From Pantoea sp. 1.19 (GTDB lineage Bacteria; Pseudomonadota; Gammaproteobacteria; Enterobacterales; Enterobacteriaceae), in contig NZ_MRBS01000001.1 of NCBI RefSeq assembly GCF_001922585.1, positions 310,001 through 374,000 on the forward strand: a stretch of 64,000 bases of DNA, given 5' to 3'. Below the pieces are notes generated by a model that worked only from the letters and a program-made list of their open reading frames with translations, was not told the origin of the DNA and did no database searches. Positions 39,056 through 52,008 of the stretch are shown in pieces (the stretch's first letter is position 1; each line of letters starts with the position of its first letter). Both the position numbers and the translations under genes were made by a program.

Positions 39056-39859
39056 ATGCCGGAAGGCCCAGAAATACGTCGCGCGGCCGATCAGCTGGCG
39101 GCAGCGATTCAGGACGATCCGCTGGAGGAAGTGTGGTTTGCTTTTCCCGAGCTGAAGACCTACGAGCCTGAGCTGATTGGCTGTCGGATCACCGAGTTTG
39201 AAACTCGCGGCAAGGCGCTGTTGACCCATTTTTCAAACGGCCTGACCCTTTACAGCCACAATCAGCTGTACGGCGTCTGGCGGATCTCCCGGCCGCAGGC
39301 GGCAACCCGCGCTAAAGATGCTAAACGCACGCTGCGCGTGCGGCTGGCAACCCGCAAGCAGGCGATTCAGCTGTACAGTGCATCGGACATCTCTTTGCTG
39401 AATGCGGAAACCCTGGCCAGCCACCCGTTTTTACAGCGGGTCGGGCCGGATGTGCTCGATCCCACGCTGAGCGTGGAGGCGGTTAAGGCTCGTCTGCTCT
39501 CGACGCGCTTTCGCCGGCGTCAGTTTAGCGGTCTGCTGCTCGATCAGGCGTTTCTGGCCGGGCTGGGCAACTATTTACGCGCGGAAATTTTATGGCAGGC
39601 AAAACTGCTGCCGCAGCATCGGGCGGCTGATCTGGATGAGACGCAGCTCTCGGCGCTCAGCGTCGCGCTGCTGTCGATCCCGCAGTGCTCTTACCGCACC
39701 CGCGGTCAGAAGCACCCGGGGCCTGACCATCACGGTGCGCAATTTCGCTTTCGCGTGTTTCACCGCGCTGGCGAGCCCTGCGAGCGCTGCGGAACGCGTA
39801 TCGAAAAGAGCCTGCAATCCTCGCGGCCGTTTTTTTTCTGCCCCGGCTGCCAGCGCTAA
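39056..39859 (+). CDS. nei: Endonuclease VIII
   Basis: A 267-residue DNA glycosylase/AP lyase that removes oxidised pyrimidines (E. coli 263). The N-terminal catalytic Pro-Glu is in MPEGPEIRR, with Lys in GKALLTH. A helix-two-turn-helix precedes the C-terminal zinc finger CERCGTR...CPGC. The ATG lies 9 bp after the pcp stop with a strong GAGGAG. Translation from the pxp transcript is likely. Confidence 0.97.
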   Translation: MPEGPEIRRAADQLAAAIQDDPLEEVWFAFPELKTYEPELIGCRITEFETRGKALLTHFSNGLTLYSHNQLYGVWRISRPQAATRAKDAKRTLRVRLATRKQAIQLYSASDISLLNAETLASHPFLQRVGPDVLDPTLSVEAVKARLLSTRFRRRQFSGLLLDQAFLAGLGNYLRAEILWQAKLLPQHRAADLDETQLSALSVALLSIPQCSYRTRGQKHPGPDHHGAQFRFRVFHRAGEPCERCGTRIEKSLQSSRPFFFCPGCQR

Positions 39860-39861
39860 TA

Positions 39862-39887
39862 AAAAGACCCGCCTGAGCGGGTCTTTT
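39862..39887. terminator. Shared terminator of nei and gltA
   Basis: AAAAGACCCGC and GCGGGTCTTTT form an 11-bp stem with a CTGA loop between the convergent genes. Confidence 0.9.
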
Positions 39888-39902
39888 AGTAAATGACTCG
39901 GC

Positions 39903-41186
39903 TTACTTTTTCAGCTGTGACTCAAAGTCGCGCTGCTCGTAACCGGTATAGAGCTGACGTGGACGGGCAATCTTGATGCCATCATCGTGCATCTCTTTCC
40001 AGTGGGCAATCCAGCCGACGGTGCGCGCCATGGCAAAAATAACCGTAAACATGCTGGACGGAATCCCCATCGCTTTCAGAATGATGCCGGAGTAGAAGTC
40101 GACGTTCGGATAGAGTTTACGCTCGATGAAGTAGGGATCGTTCAGGGCAATGTGTTCCAGCTCCATCGCCACTTCCAGCAGGTCATCTTTCATCCCCAGC
40201 TCGTTCAGCACTTCATGACAGGTTTCACGCATCACGGTGGCGCGCGGATCGTAGTTTTTATAGACGCGGTGACCGAAGCCCATCAGGCGGAAAGAGTCAT
40301 TTTTATCTTTTGCACGGCGAACAAATTCCGGGATGTGATCGACGGAGCTTATCTCTTCCAGCATGCGCAGACAGGCTTCGTTGGCACCGCCGTGCGCCGG
40401 TCCCCAGAGTGATGCAATACCGGCGGCGATACAGGCAAACGGGTTAGCACCGGAGGAGCCCGCGGTACGTACCGTGGAGGTCGAGGCATTCTGCTCGTGA
40501 TCCGCATGCAGGATCAGGATACGGTCCATGGCGCGTTCCAGTACCGGGTTGACTTTGTACTCTTCGCACGGCGTCGAGAACATCATGTTCAGGAAGTTGC
40601 CGGCGTAGGAAAGATCGTTGCGCGGATAGACAAACGGCTGACCGATAGAATATTTGTAACACATGGCCGCCACGGTCGGCATTTTTGACAGCAGGCGGAA
40701 CGCGGCGATTTCACGGTGGCGTTCAATGTTAACGTCCATCGCATCGTGATAGAACGCCGCCAGCGCGCCGGTTACGCCGCACATCACCGCCATTGGGTGC
40801 GAATCGCGACGGAAGCCGCGGAACAGATGGGTAATCTGTTCGTGAATCATCGTATGGCGCGTCACGATAGTTTTAAATTCGTCAAACTGCGCCTTTGTGG
40901 GCGCTTCACCGTTCAGCAGGATATAGCACACTTCCAGATAATTGGAGTGGGTAGCCAGCTGATCGATAGGGAAACCGCGGTGCAGCAGGATGCCGTTATC
41001 GCCGTCGATAAACGTGATTTTTGATTCACAGGACGCCGTGGATGTGAAACCCGGGTCAAAGGTGAAATACCCTTTTGAGCCTAATGGGCGAATGTCGATC
41101 TCTTCCGGGCCCAGGGTGCCTTGTAGCACGCTCAACTCAACAGGAGCTTCGCCATCTACGGTTAGCGTCGCTTTTTTATCAGCCAT
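39903..41186 (-). CDS. gltA: Citrate synthase, type II
   Basis: Condenses acetyl-CoA with oxaloacetate, the entry step of the TCA cycle. It has 427 residues, as in E. coli, whose enzyme is an NADH-inhibited hexamer. Catalytic residues lie in [11 protein letters not shown] and [15 protein letters not shown], with the Asp near the NVDFYSG segment. It is divergent from sdhCDAB. A GAGAC-type ribosome site precedes the ATG. Confidence 0.98.
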   Translation of the reverse strand: MADKKATLTVDGEAPVELSVLQGTLGPEEIDIRPLGSKGYFTFDPGFTSTASCESKITFIDGDNGILLHRGFPIDQLATHSNYLEVCYILLNGEAPTKAQFDEFKTIVTRHTMIHEQITHLFRGFRRDSHPMAVMCGVTGALAAFYHDAMDVNIERHREIAAFRLLSKMPTVAAMCYKYSIGQPFVYPRNDLSYAGNFLNMMFSTPCEEYKVNPVLERAMDRILILHADHEQNASTSTVRTAGSSGANPFACIAAGIASLWGPAHGGANEACLRMLEEISSVDHIPEFVRRAKDKNDSFRLMGFGHRVYKNYDPRATVMRETCHEVLNELGMKDDLLEVAMELEHIALNDPYFIERKLYPNVDFYSGIILKAMGIPSSMFTVIFAMARTVGWIAHWKEMHDDGIKIARPRQLYTGYEQRDFESQLKK

Positions 41187-41590
41187 TTACAGTCTCCTTA
41201 GCGCCTTACTTAATTTGTCGGAATCTTTCTGTTGCCATAAATCGGGGTATGTCCCGTTCGCCGCTCTCCCGGAAAACCTGCAGGCAATCAACTCTGTGGC
41301 ATATTGTATCGTGCAGGGTACAGAGTGACGGGCGCGCGTCGAGCTGGGTCAGGCGGACAGGGGCATGCTGCGTTTCACGGTGGTGAAAGATCGGGTCTGA
41401 TCATGATTGTCTCGTAATCGGTACCTGATGCTAGCGGGTGTTAACCCCATCAATGTTACATAACTTGCGCTTAGGGGAAAGTGTATCCCCATAACTTTTC
41501 AGCATCATCGTTTTTTACTGCGTCGTTTGTAACAGGAATGTTGAACTTTTGTCAAATCAGATAATTAAAATTGTGTTAATTGTGAAAATC

Positions 41591-41604
41591 GTGAGATAGA
41601 TCAC
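41591..41604. promoter_or_regulatory. CRP site in the gltA-sdhC region
   Basis: GTGA, six bases, TCAC: a perfect core dyad in an AT-rich context, about 50 bp upstream of the sdh -35 box. Confidence 0.7.
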
Positions 41605-41642
41605 TGTTCCGCCCAAATGTGACCAAAGAGTTTGTGGGGGAA

Positions 41643-41671
41643 TTGTAATGAGTTTGTGAACCTCCTATACT
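41643..41671 (+). promoter_or_regulatory. sdhCDAB-suc promoter
   Basis: TTGTAA and TATACT separated by exactly 17 bases. It predicts a start near 41678, giving a leader of about 150 nt before sdhC. Confidence 0.75.
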
Positions 41672-41829
41672 TTGCGCCAGGTCTCCGGAACACCCTGACA
41701 CCAGGAGCCACCCAGCGTTTTACCGCGTCAATTAACACTGGATGTTGCTGTATTGGTGACGGTGCTTAACGATCCTGAGTTTTCAGGTTCGACCTTCAGG
41801 CCGGAGGAAGCAAAATAAGAAAGGGCTGT

Positions 41830-42219
41830 GTGGGCAAAACCGTGAAAAAACAACGACCTGTCAACTTGGATCTCTCTACGATCCGGTTTCCCGTAACTGC
41901 AATAGCATCGATACTCCACCGCATTTCCGGCGTGATCACCTTTGTCGCCGTCGGGATTCTGCTCTGGTTACTGGGTCTGTCCCTCTCTTCTCCCGAAGGT
42001 TTTCTGCAAGCTTCGGCGATCATGGGCAGCTTCTTCGTCAAGTTCATCATGTGGGGCATTCTCACTGCTCTGGCATACCACATTGCCGGCGGTATCCGCC
42101 ACATGCTGATGGATTTTGGCTTCCTCGCTGAAACGCTTGAAGTGGGCACGCGCTCAGCAAAACTGTCGTTTGTAATAACCGTCGTGCTTTCAATTCTGGC
42201 TGGAGTCCTCGTATGGTAA
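41830..42219 (+). CDS. sdhC: Succinate dehydrogenase cytochrome b556 subunit
   Basis: A 129-residue membrane anchor of complex II with three helices. The GTG start gives the E. coli length. [16 protein letters not shown] and HRISGVITF are conserved; the latter holds ubiquinone-site residues. The haem-ligand His is in [16 protein letters not shown]. It overlaps sdhD by 7 bp and heads the sdhCDAB-sucABCD transcript. Confidence 0.97.
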   Translation: MGKTVKKQRPVNLDLSTIRFPVTAIASILHRISGVITFVAVGILLWLLGLSLSSPEGFLQASAIMGSFFVKFIMWGILTALAYHIAGGIRHMLMDFGFLAETLEVGTRSAKLSFVITVVLSILAGVLVW

Positions 42220-42560
42220 GCAATGCTTCTGCACTGGGGCGCACTGGCGTTCATGACTGGCTGCTGGTTCGCGCCTCGGCCATGGTGATTACCCTGTATG
42301 TGCTCTATATCCTTGGTTTCGTGATTTTCGCTGACACCCTGACGTATGACACCTGGCGGGCGTTTTTCGCCTCGAACTTTACCAAAGTCTTCACGCTGAT
42401 TGCACTACTCTCCATTCTTGCACACGGCTGGATTGGTCTGTGGCAGGTATTGACGGACTACGTGAAATGCCAGGCACTGCGCCTGTGCCTGCAGCTGGTC
42501 GTGGTGTTGGTGTTGTTATCCTATGCGTTTTATGGAACCGTTGTGGTATGGGGGGCGTGA
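42213..42560 (+). CDS. sdhD: Succinate dehydrogenase membrane anchor
   Basis: A 115-residue second anchor of complex II with three helices. It completes the haem b and quinone sites with Sdh[11 protein letters not shown] and the [15 protein letters not shown] segment, with the quinone-site Asp-Tyr, are present. Its stop overlaps the sdhA start by one base. Confidence 0.97.
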   Translation: MVSNASALGRTGVHDWLLVRASAMVITLYVLYILGFVIFADTLTYDTWRAFFASNFTKVFTLIALLSILAHGWIGLWQVLTDYVKCQALRLCLQLVVVLVLLSYAFYGTVVVWGA

Positions 42561-44326
42561 TGAAATTGCCAGTCAGAGAGTTTGATGCAGTCGTGATTGG
42601 GGCCGGTGGCGCAGGTATGCGCGCGGCGCTGCAAATTTCACAATCCGGACAGACCTGTGCGCTGCTGTCCAAAGTATTCCCAACCCGCTCACACACGGTT
42701 TCTGCGCAGGGCGGCATCACCGTTGCACTGGGCAACACCCATGAAGATAACTGGGAATGGCACATGTACGACACCGTCAAAGGCTCCGACTACATTGGAG
42801 ATCAGGACGCTATCGAGTATATGTGTAAAACCGGCCCGGAAGCGATTCTGGAGCTGGAGCACATGGGGCTGCCGTTCTCACGCCTCGACGATGGCCGTAT
42901 TTATCAGCGTCCGTTCGGTGGCCAGTCGAAGAATTTTGGCGGTGAGCAGGCGGCGCGTACCGCGGCGGCGGCTGACCGTACCGGTCATGCGCTACTGCAT
43001 ACCCTGTATCAGCAGAACCTGAAAAACCACACCACGATCTTCTCTGAGTGGTATGCACTCGATTTGGTGAAAAACGCCGACGGCGCGGTGGTAGGCTGCA
43101 CCGCGATGTGCATTGAAACCGGTGAAGTGGTGTACTTCAAAGCCAAAGCCACCGTGCTGGCTACCGGCGGTGCCGGCCGTATTTATCAGTCCACCACCAA
43201 CGCCCACATCAATACCGGCGACGGGGTTGGGATGGCGCTGCGCGCCGGCGTTCCGGTGCAGGATATGGAAATGTGGCAGTTCCACCCTACCGGCATTGCC
43301 GGTGCGGGCGTGCTGGTTACTGAGGGCTGTCGCGGCGAAGGTGGCTACCTGCTGAACAAGCACGGCGAACGCTTCATGGAGCGCTATGCGCCGAACGCGA
43401 AAGACCTTGCCGGTCGCGACGTGGTAGCCCGGTCCATGATGATCGAAATTCGCGAAGGTCGCGGCTGTGACGGTCCGTGGGGGCCGCACATCAAGCTGAA
43501 GCTCGATCATCTTGGCAAAGAGGTGCTGGAGTCCCGCCTGCCGGGTATTCTTGAGCTGTCCCGCACTTTTGCCCATGTCGATCCGGTGAAAGAGCCGATT
43601 CCGGTGATTCCGACCTGCCACTATATGATGGGCGGTATTCCGACCCGCGTCTCCGGTCAGGCGATTACCCTGAACGAGCAGGGTGAAGATGTGGTGATTC
43701 CGGGGCTGTTTGCCGTAGGGGAAATCGCCTGTGTCTCCGTTCACGGTGCTAACCGCCTCGGCGGTAACTCGCTGCTGGACCTGGTGGTATTTGGCCGCGC
43801 GGCCGGCCTGCATTTGCAGGAGTCCATCGCCGAACAGGGCGAGCTGCGCGACGCTACCGAGGAAGACATCAATGCTGCGCTGGCGCGCTACAACCGCTGG
43901 GACAACAATACCAGCGGCGAAGATCCGGCCGAGCTGCGTAAAGCCCTGCAAACCTGTATGCAGCATAACTTCTCGGTATTCCGCGAAGGGGATGCGATGG
44001 CGAAGGGGCTGGATGAGCTGAAAACGCTGCGCGAGCGGCTGAAAAAAGCGCGGCTGGACGACCGTTCCAAAGACTTCAACACCCAGCGCGTAGAGTGCCT
44101 GGAGCTGGATAACCTGATGGAAACGGCCTACGCCACGGCGGTTGCGGCAAACTTCCGTACCGAAAGTCGCGGCGCACACAGCCGCTTCGACTTCCCGGAG
44201 CGTGATGATGCGAACTGGCTGTGTCACAGTCTCTATCTTCCGCAAAGCGAGAGTATGACCCGCCGTGAGGTGAACATGCAGCCGACACTGCGCGAGGCAT
44301 TCCCGCCCAAAGCGCGTACCTACTAA
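42560..44326 (+). CDS. sdhA: Succinate dehydrogenase flavoprotein
   Basis: A 588-residue catalytic subunit that oxidises succinate to fumarate with covalent FAD. The start is ATG at 42560 (MKLPVREFD); longer in-frame starts overlap sdhD. The Rossmann motif is GAGGAGM, the FAD-linking His is in SHTVSAQGG, and substrate residues lie in HPTGIAGAG and the [11 protein letters not shown] loop. Length equals E. coli. Confidence 0.98.
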   Translation: MKLPVREFDAVVIGAGGAGMRAALQISQSGQTCALLSKVFPTRSHTVSAQGGITVALGNTHEDNWEWHMYDTVKGSDYIGDQDAIEYMCKTGPEAILELEHMGLPFSRLDDGRIYQRPFGGQSKNFGGEQAARTAAAADRTGHALLHTLYQQNLKNHTTIFSEWYALDLVKNADGAVVGCTAMCIETGEVVYFKAKATVLATGGAGRIYQSTTNAHINTGDGVGMALRAGVPVQDMEMWQFHPTGIAGAGVLVTEGCRGEGGYLLNKHGERFMERYAPNAKDLAGRDVVARSMMIEIREGRGCDGPWGPHIKLKLDHLGKEVLESRLPGILELSRTFAHVDPVKEPIPVIPTCHYMMGGIPTRVSGQAITLNEQGEDVVIPGLFAVGEIACVSVHGANRLGGNSLLDLVVFGRAAGLHLQESIAEQGELRDATEEDINAALARYNRWDNNTSGEDPAELRKALQTCMQHNFSVFREGDAMAKGLDELKTLRERLKKARLDDRSKDFNTQRVECLELDNLMETAYATAVAANFRTESRGAHSRFDFPERDDANWLCHSLYLPQSESMTRREVNMQPTLREAFPPKARTY

Positions 44327-44342
44327 TTGCGGAGAGACAGCG

Positions 44343-45059
44343 ATGAGAGTCGAATTTTCTATTTATCGTTACAACCCTGAAGTGGATGACGCGCCGCGCA
44401 TGCAGGACTATACCCTCGAAGCGGAAGAGGGGCGCGACATGATGCTGCTGGATGCGCTGATGCGGCTGAAGGATAAGGATCCGACGCTGGCGTTTCGTCG
44501 CTCCTGTCGTGAAGGAGTATGCGGCTCGGATGGTCTGAACATGAACGGTAAAAACGGCCTGGCGTGCATCACGCCGGTGTCCGCGCTCGGTGCAGGGAAG
44601 CAGAAGATTGTGATCCGCCCGCTGCCGGGGCTGCCGGTGGTGCGCGATCTGGTGGTCGACATGAGCCAGTTCTACGCCCAGTACGAGAAGATCAAACCGT
44701 TCCTGCTGAATGACGGCAAAAATCCGCCGGCGCGCGAGCACCTGCAGTCTCCGGCTGAGCGTGAACATCTGGATGGCCTCTACGAGTGTATCCTCTGTGC
44801 CTGCTGCTCAACGTCCTGCCCATCATTCTGGTGGAATCCGGACAAATTTATCGGCCCGGCCGGCCTGCTGGCGGCTTACCGCTTCCTGATTGACAGCCGG
44901 GATACCGAAACGGATGCGCGGCTGGACAATCTGAACGATGCGTTCAGCGTATTCCGCTGCCACAGCATCATGAACTGCGTCAGCGTGTGTCCGAAAGGAT
45001 TGAACCCGACCCGCGCGATTGGTCATATCAAGTCGATGTTGCTGCAAAGAAGTGCATAA
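44343..45059 (+). CDS. sdhB: Succinate dehydrogenase iron-sulfur protein
   Basis: A 238-residue electron-transfer subunit of complex II. The 2Fe-2S ligands are in SCREGVCGSDG and the later LAC. The 4Fe-4S motif is CILCACCSTSCP and the 3Fe-4S motif is CHSIMNCVSVCPKG. Length equals E. coli. It is followed by a stem-loop and then sucA. Confidence 0.98.
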   Translation: MRVEFSIYRYNPEVDDAPRMQDYTLEAEEGRDMMLLDALMRLKDKDPTLAFRRSCREGVCGSDGLNMNGKNGLACITPVSALGAGKQKIVIRPLPGLPVVRDLVVDMSQFYAQYEKIKPFLLNDGKNPPAREHLQSPAEREHLDGLYECILCACCSTSCPSFWWNPDKFIGPAGLLAAYRFLIDSRDTETDARLDNLNDAFSVFRCHSIMNCVSVCPKGLNPTRAIGHIKSMLLQRSA

Positions 45060-45066
45060 TTGCTTT

Positions 45067-45097
45067 CCGGGAACCCGCAGGGGTTCCCGGAGGTTTT
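45067..45097 (+). terminator. sdhB-sucA intercistronic stem-loop
   Basis: CCGGGAACCC and GGGTTCCCGG form a perfect 10-bp stem with a GCAG loop, followed by only four T. It is probably partial termination or a processing site between sdh and suc. Confidence 0.6.
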
Positions 45098-45268
45098 AAG
45101 GAAATCTCTGAAAGGACTTTCCCGCTCCGGAAAAATCCTTGCAAAGGTTCCCTTACGGGCCTGGGGCGCCGTTGCGCGCAATGCTCGTATCGAACCGGAC
45201 TACGGCAAGCCGTTAACCCGGCACAAATGAAACCTCGAAAAAAAGCAAATGATGCTTAAGGGATCACA

Positions 45269-48076
<2,808 letters not shown>

Positions 48077-48090
48077 ATAAAGGATAGATA

Positions 48091-49305
48091 ATGAGTAGCG
48101 TAGATATTCTCGTCCCGGACCTGCCTGAATCCGTTGCCGATGCCACCGTGGCAACCTGGCACAAAAAACCAGGCGACACCGTCACCCGTGACGAAGTGCT
48201 GGTAGAAATTGAAACGGACAAAGTGGTGCTCGAAGTGCCTGCGGCCGCCGACGGCGTGCTGGAAGCCGTGCTGGAAGAAGAGGGCGCAACCGTAACCTCT
48301 CGCCAGCTGCTGGGACGCCTGAAAGAGGGCAACAGCGAAGGCAAAGCCACCTCGGCAAAAGCTGACAACAGCGCGTCTGACCCGGCACAGCGTCAGACTG
48401 CCTCGCTGGAAGAAGAGAGCAGCGATGCGCTCAGTCCGGCGATCCGTCGCCTGATTGCTGAGCACGCCCTGGATGCTTCGCAGATTAAAGGCACTGGCGT
48501 AGGTGGGCGACTGACGCGCGAAGACGTGGAAAAACATCTGGCGCAGAAACCGGCCGCGAAGGCCGAGGTGCAACCTGCGGCGGCGGAGCAACCGGCCGTT
48601 GCTAACCGCAGCGAAAAACGCGTCCCGATGACTCGCCTGCGCAAGCGCGTCGCTGAACGTCTGCTGGAGGCTAAAAACAGCACCGCGATGTTGACGACCT
48701 TCAACGAAGTGAACATGAAGCCGATCATGGAACTGCGCAAGCAGTACGGCGAAGCCTTCGAAAAGCGCCACGGCGTGCGCCTGGGCTTCATGTCCTTCTA
48801 CATCAAGGCGGTAGTTGAAGCGCTGAAGCGCTTCCCGGAAGTGAACGCCTCGATCGACGGCGAGGACGTGGTGTACCACAACTACTTCGACGTCAGCATC
48901 GCCGTGTCTACCCCACGTGGGCTGGTCACGCCGGTACTGAAGGATGTCGATGCGCTGAGCATGGCGGACATCGAGAAGAAAATCAAAGAGCTGGCGGTGA
49001 AAGGTCGCGACGGCAAACTGACCGTTGAAGAGCTGACCGGCGGAAACTTCACCATCACCAACGGTGGAGTGTTTGGTTCGCTGATGTCAACGCCAATCAT
49101 CAATCCGCCGCAGAGCGCGATTCTCGGCATGCACGCGATCAAAGACCGTCCGATGGCGGTCAATGGTCAGGTGGTGATTCTGCCGATGATGTATCTGGCG
49201 CTCTCTTACGACCACCGCTTAATCGACGGCCGCGAATCTGTGGGCTATCTGGTGGCGGTCAAAGAGATGCTGGAAGATCCGGCGCGCCTGCTGCTGGACG
49301 TCTAA
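48091..49305 (+). CDS. sucB: Dihydrolipoyl succinyltransferase E2
   Basis: A 404-residue core of the 2-oxoglutarate dehydrogenase complex. The lipoyl domain (1-80) carries the lipoylated Lys in [11 protein letters not shown] linker leads to the peripheral subunit-binding domain ([11 protein letters not shown], near 115-150). The C-terminal acyltransferase has the catalytic His and Asp in SYDHRLIDG. It lies 14 bp after sucA. Confidence 0.98.
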   Translation: MSSVDILVPDLPESVADATVATWHKKPGDTVTRDEVLVEIETDKVVLEVPAAADGVLEAVLEEEGATVTSRQLLGRLKEGNSEGKATSAKADNSASDPAQRQTASLEEESSDALSPAIRRLIAEHALDASQIKGTGVGGRLTREDVEKHLAQKPAAKAEVQPAAAEQPAVANRSEKRVPMTRLRKRVAERLLEAKNSTAMLTTFNEVNMKPIMELRKQYGEAFEKRHGVRLGFMSFYIKAVVEALKRFPEVNASIDGEDVVYHNYFDVSIAVSTPRGLVTPVLKDVDALSMADIEKKIKELAVKGRDGKLTVEELTGGNFTITNGGVFGSLMSTPIINPPQSAILGMHAIKDRPMAVNGQVVILPMMYLALSYDHRLIDGRESVGYLVAVKEMLEDPARLLLDV

Positions 49306-49311
49306 TTCTCC

Positions 49312-49343
49312 CGGAGCGCGGTATGCGCCGTGCTCCGTTTTCT
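49312..49343 (+). terminator. sucB-sucC intercistronic stem-loop
   Basis: CGGAGCGCGG and CCGTGCTCCG pair with one mismatch around a 6-nt loop, followed by TTTTCT. It is probably a partial terminator, since sucCD is normally in the same transcript. Confidence 0.5.
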
Positions 49344-49412
49344 CTGGTCGGGACCCGGCGCTGACGTTAGGGAAACTGACCCGTCTTAACAGACCTGAAT
49401 GGATAGAACATC

Positions 49413-50579
49413 ATGAACTTACACGAGTATCAGGCGAAACAGCTGTTTGCACGATACGGCTTACCGGCGCCGACCGGTTACGCCTGCACCACGCCACGTG
49501 AAGCGGAAGAAGCGGCCTCTAAAATCGGCGCAGGCCCGTGGGTGGTAAAATGTCAGGTTCATGCCGGCGGCCGCGGTAAAGCGGGCGGTGTGAAAGTCGT
49601 TAAAAGTAAAGAAGAGATCCGCGCCTTTGCGGAAAACTGGCTCGGCAAGCGTCTGGTGACCTATCAAACAGATGCTGACGGACAGCCGGTAAACCAGATT
49701 CTGGTTGAGGCCGCGACCGATATCGATCAGGAGCTGTACCTTGGCGCCGTGGTCGATCGCAGCACGCGTCGCGTGGTATTTATGGCCTCCACCGAAGGCG
49801 GCGTGGAAATTGAGAAAGTGGCGGAAGAGACGCCGCACCTGATCCACAAAATGGCGCTGGATCCGCTGACCGGCCCGCAGCCTTATCAGGGCCGCGAACT
49901 GGCGTTCAAACTGGGCCTGACCGGCAAGCAGGTTAATCAGTTCACCAAAATCTTCATGGGGCTGGCGACGCTGTTCCTCGAGCGCGATCTGGCGCTGGTT
50001 GAAATCAACCCGCTGGTAATCACCAGGCAGGGCGATCTGATCTGCCTCGATGGTAAACTGGGCGCCGATGGCAACGCGATGTTCCGCCAGCCTGAGCTGC
50101 GTGAAATGCGCGATCCGAGCCAGGAAGATCCCCGCGAAGCCCATGCCACCCAGTGGGAGCTGAACTACGTAGCACTGGATGGCAACATTGGGTGTATGGT
50201 CAACGGTGCCGGTCTGGCCATGGGGACCATGGACATCGTGAAACACCACGGTGGCCAGCCGGCCAACTTCCTCGACGTGGGCGGTGGCGCGACCAAAGAG
50301 CGCGTGACCGAGGCGTTTAAAATCATCCTGTCGGACGATGCGGTAAAAGCGGTATTCGTCAATATCTTCGGCGGCATTGTACGCTGCGACCTGATTGCCG
50401 ATGGCATCATCGGCGCGGTGGCGGAAGTGGGCGTGAACGTCCCGGTTGTCGTCCGTTTGGAAGGTAACAACGCTGAGCTGGGCGCACAGAAACTGGCGGA
50501 CAGCGGTCTGAACATCATTGCAGCAACCAGTTTGACAGACGCGGCGCAGCGCGTTGTGGCTGCCGCGGAGGGGAAATAA
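49413..50579 (+). CDS. sucC: Succinyl-CoA synthetase beta subunit
   Basis: A 388-residue ATP-grasp subunit that produces ATP from succinyl-CoA together with SucD. The N-terminus [30 protein letters not shown] in the nucleotide site, and [13 protein letters not shown] with GNNAELG in the C-terminal half are conserved. Length equals E. coli. Its stop overlaps the sucD start by one base. Confidence 0.98.
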   Translation: MNLHEYQAKQLFARYGLPAPTGYACTTPREAEEAASKIGAGPWVVKCQVHAGGRGKAGGVKVVKSKEEIRAFAENWLGKRLVTYQTDADGQPVNQILVEAATDIDQELYLGAVVDRSTRRVVFMASTEGGVEIEKVAEETPHLIHKMALDPLTGPQPYQGRELAFKLGLTGKQVNQFTKIFMGLATLFLERDLALVEINPLVITRQGDLICLDGKLGADGNAMFRQPELREMRDPSQEDPREAHATQWELNYVALDGNIGCMVNGAGLAMGTMDIVKHHGGQPANFLDVGGGATKERVTEAFKIILSDDAVKAVFVNIFGGIVRCDLIADGIIGAVAEVGVNVPVVVRLEGNNAELGAQKLADSGLNIIAATSLTDAAQRVVAAAEGK

Positions 50580-51451
50580 TGTCCATTTTGATCGACAAGA
50601 ACACCAAAGTTATCTGCCAGGGCTTTACCGGCGGGCAGGGTACTTTCCACTCTGAGCAGGCGCTGGCCTACGGCACGCAGCTGGTTGGCGGCGTGACCCC
50701 GGGTAAAGGTGGGACTACCCACCTCGGCCTGCCGGTATTTAATACCGTGCGTGAAGCGGTGGAAGCCACCGGCGCTACCGCCTCGGTCATCTACGTGCCG
50801 GCCCCGTTCTGTAAAGACGGTATCCTTGAAGCGATCGATGCGGGCATCAAGCTGATCATCACCATCACCGAAGGGATCCCGACGCTGGACATGCTGACGG
50901 TGAAAGTGAAGCTGGATGAGGCCGGTGTGCGGATGATCGGTCCAAACTGCCCGGGTGTGATCACTCCCGGTGAGTGTAAAATCGGTATTATGCCGGGCCA
51001 CATTCACCAGCTTGGCCGCGTGGGCATCGTCTCCCGCTCCGGTACCCTGACCTATGAAGCCGTTAAGCAGACCACCGATATTGGCTACGGACAGTCTACC
51101 TGTGTCGGCATTGGCGGTGACCCGATTCCGGGCTCCAACTTTATCGATATCCTGAAAATGTTCCAGGACGATGCGCAGACCGAAGTGATCGTGATGATCG
51201 GTGAGATTGGCGGCAGCGCGGAAGAAGAGGCGGCGGCGTTCATTAAAGACCACGTCACCAAGCCGGTGGTAGGCTACATCGCCGGCGTGACGGCGCCAAA
51301 GGGCAAACGTATGGGCCACGCGGGCGCGATCATTGCTGGTGGTAAGGGCACGGCGGATGAGAAGTTTGCCGCACTGGAAGCGGCCGGAGTGAAAACCGTG
51401 CGCAGCCTGGCCGACATCGGCGATGCGGTTAAAGCGGTTCTGCCGCAGTAA
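50579..51451 (+). CDS. sucD: Succinyl-CoA synthetase alpha subunit
   Basis: A 290-residue subunit (E. coli 289) carrying the phosphorylated active-site His in KRMGHAGAI. The CoA-binding fold shows [15 protein letters not shown] and [20 protein letters not shown]. It is the last gene of the sdh-suc operon and is followed by a strong terminator. Confidence 0.98.
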   Translation: MSILIDKNTKVICQGFTGGQGTFHSEQALAYGTQLVGGVTPGKGGTTHLGLPVFNTVREAVEATGATASVIYVPAPFCKDGILEAIDAGIKLIITITEGIPTLDMLTVKVKLDEAGVRMIGPNCPGVITPGECKIGIMPGHIHQLGRVGIVSRSGTLTYEAVKQTTDIGYGQSTCVGIGGDPIPGSNFIDILKMFQDDAQTEVIVMIGEIGGSAEEEAAAFIKDHVTKPVVGYIAGVTAPKGKRMGHAGAIIAGGKGTADEKFAALEAAGVKTVRSLADIGDAVKAVLPQ

Positions 51452-51465
51452 CTCGCGTTGCTGAC

Positions 51466-51496
51466 GCCGAGGCCACCTTAGGGTGGCCTTTTTTTT
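51466..51496 (+). terminator. sdh-suc operon terminator, possible SdhX 3' end
   Basis: AGGCCACC and GGTGGCCT form an 8-bp stem with a 4-nt loop, followed by seven T. In E. coli the 3' end of this mRNA is processed into the sRNA SdhX. The position fits, but the 3' UTR here is too short to confirm the sRNA by eye. Confidence 0.85.
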
Positions 51497-52008
51497 GCCG
51501 CCGTCGTGAAAAATAATGGCAAAAAGCGGTCGTCATGCAGGAATTAATCTCCAGTAGCGTCTACGCTTTTGTTCACACATGGCATCTGCGCCGGTAAAAA
51601 ATAATTATCAATTGCAATCACTAAATTTAGCCTTGCAGTAATTATCCATCCACAGAGCATTAACATTCCTGACACCATTGCTGATAATGGCTGTCGCGCA
51701 TTAACACAGATCAAAAAAACCGAAGATTTTACAAATCAGAATACTGGCATTATCGCGTGGCATAGGCTTAAATTGTCCTGAGTCAATTTGCCCACGTTTT
51801 GTGCCCATGTAAAATTGCACCGTTTAGCGTGGCGGCGGCAGAAGAGCACCTTGTCACCATTCGCGTATTCCCGGAGCGGTTGCCGCCGGGCGTAGGCGAG
51901 ACGGAAAGCAGTAACGCCATGCCGGGATGTGGGCGCGAGTTTGAATGCGGGGAACGTCAAAAATTACCGGGGTTTCCGTCATCTTCCTGAGAGGATCAAG
52001 GAGTTAAG
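51497..52008. promoter_or_regulatory. cydA upstream control region
   Basis: About 510 bp with no gene. The AT-rich stretch 51590-51740 contains TTGATCTGTGTTAA on the minus strand (about 51704-51717), a partial FNR-like site, and ATTATCAATTGC-type motifs that ArcA could use. ArcA and FNR control of cydAB is known in E. coli. No core promoter was assigned. Confidence 0.45.

Larger units (their letters stand above)
41187..41829. promoter_or_regulatory. gltA-sdhC divergent control region
   Basis: 643 bp without a gene. It holds the sdh promoter and a CRP site (listed separately), a GTTAATTG motif at 41575-41582 like an ArcA half-site, and AT-rich DNA from about 41440 to 41640. ArcA and CRP control of both operons is known in E. 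coli. gltA promoters were not resolved. Confidence 0.6.

Noticed and set aside
44987-45259. A 90-codon frame across the sdhB-sucA gap
   Set aside because: It starts inside sdhB, crosses the stem-loop and has no conserved features. E. coli has no gene here.
45060-45268. A REP/BIME element between sdhB and sucA
   Set aside because: Only a single 10-bp stem-loop is present. There is no REP consensus and no repeated unit.
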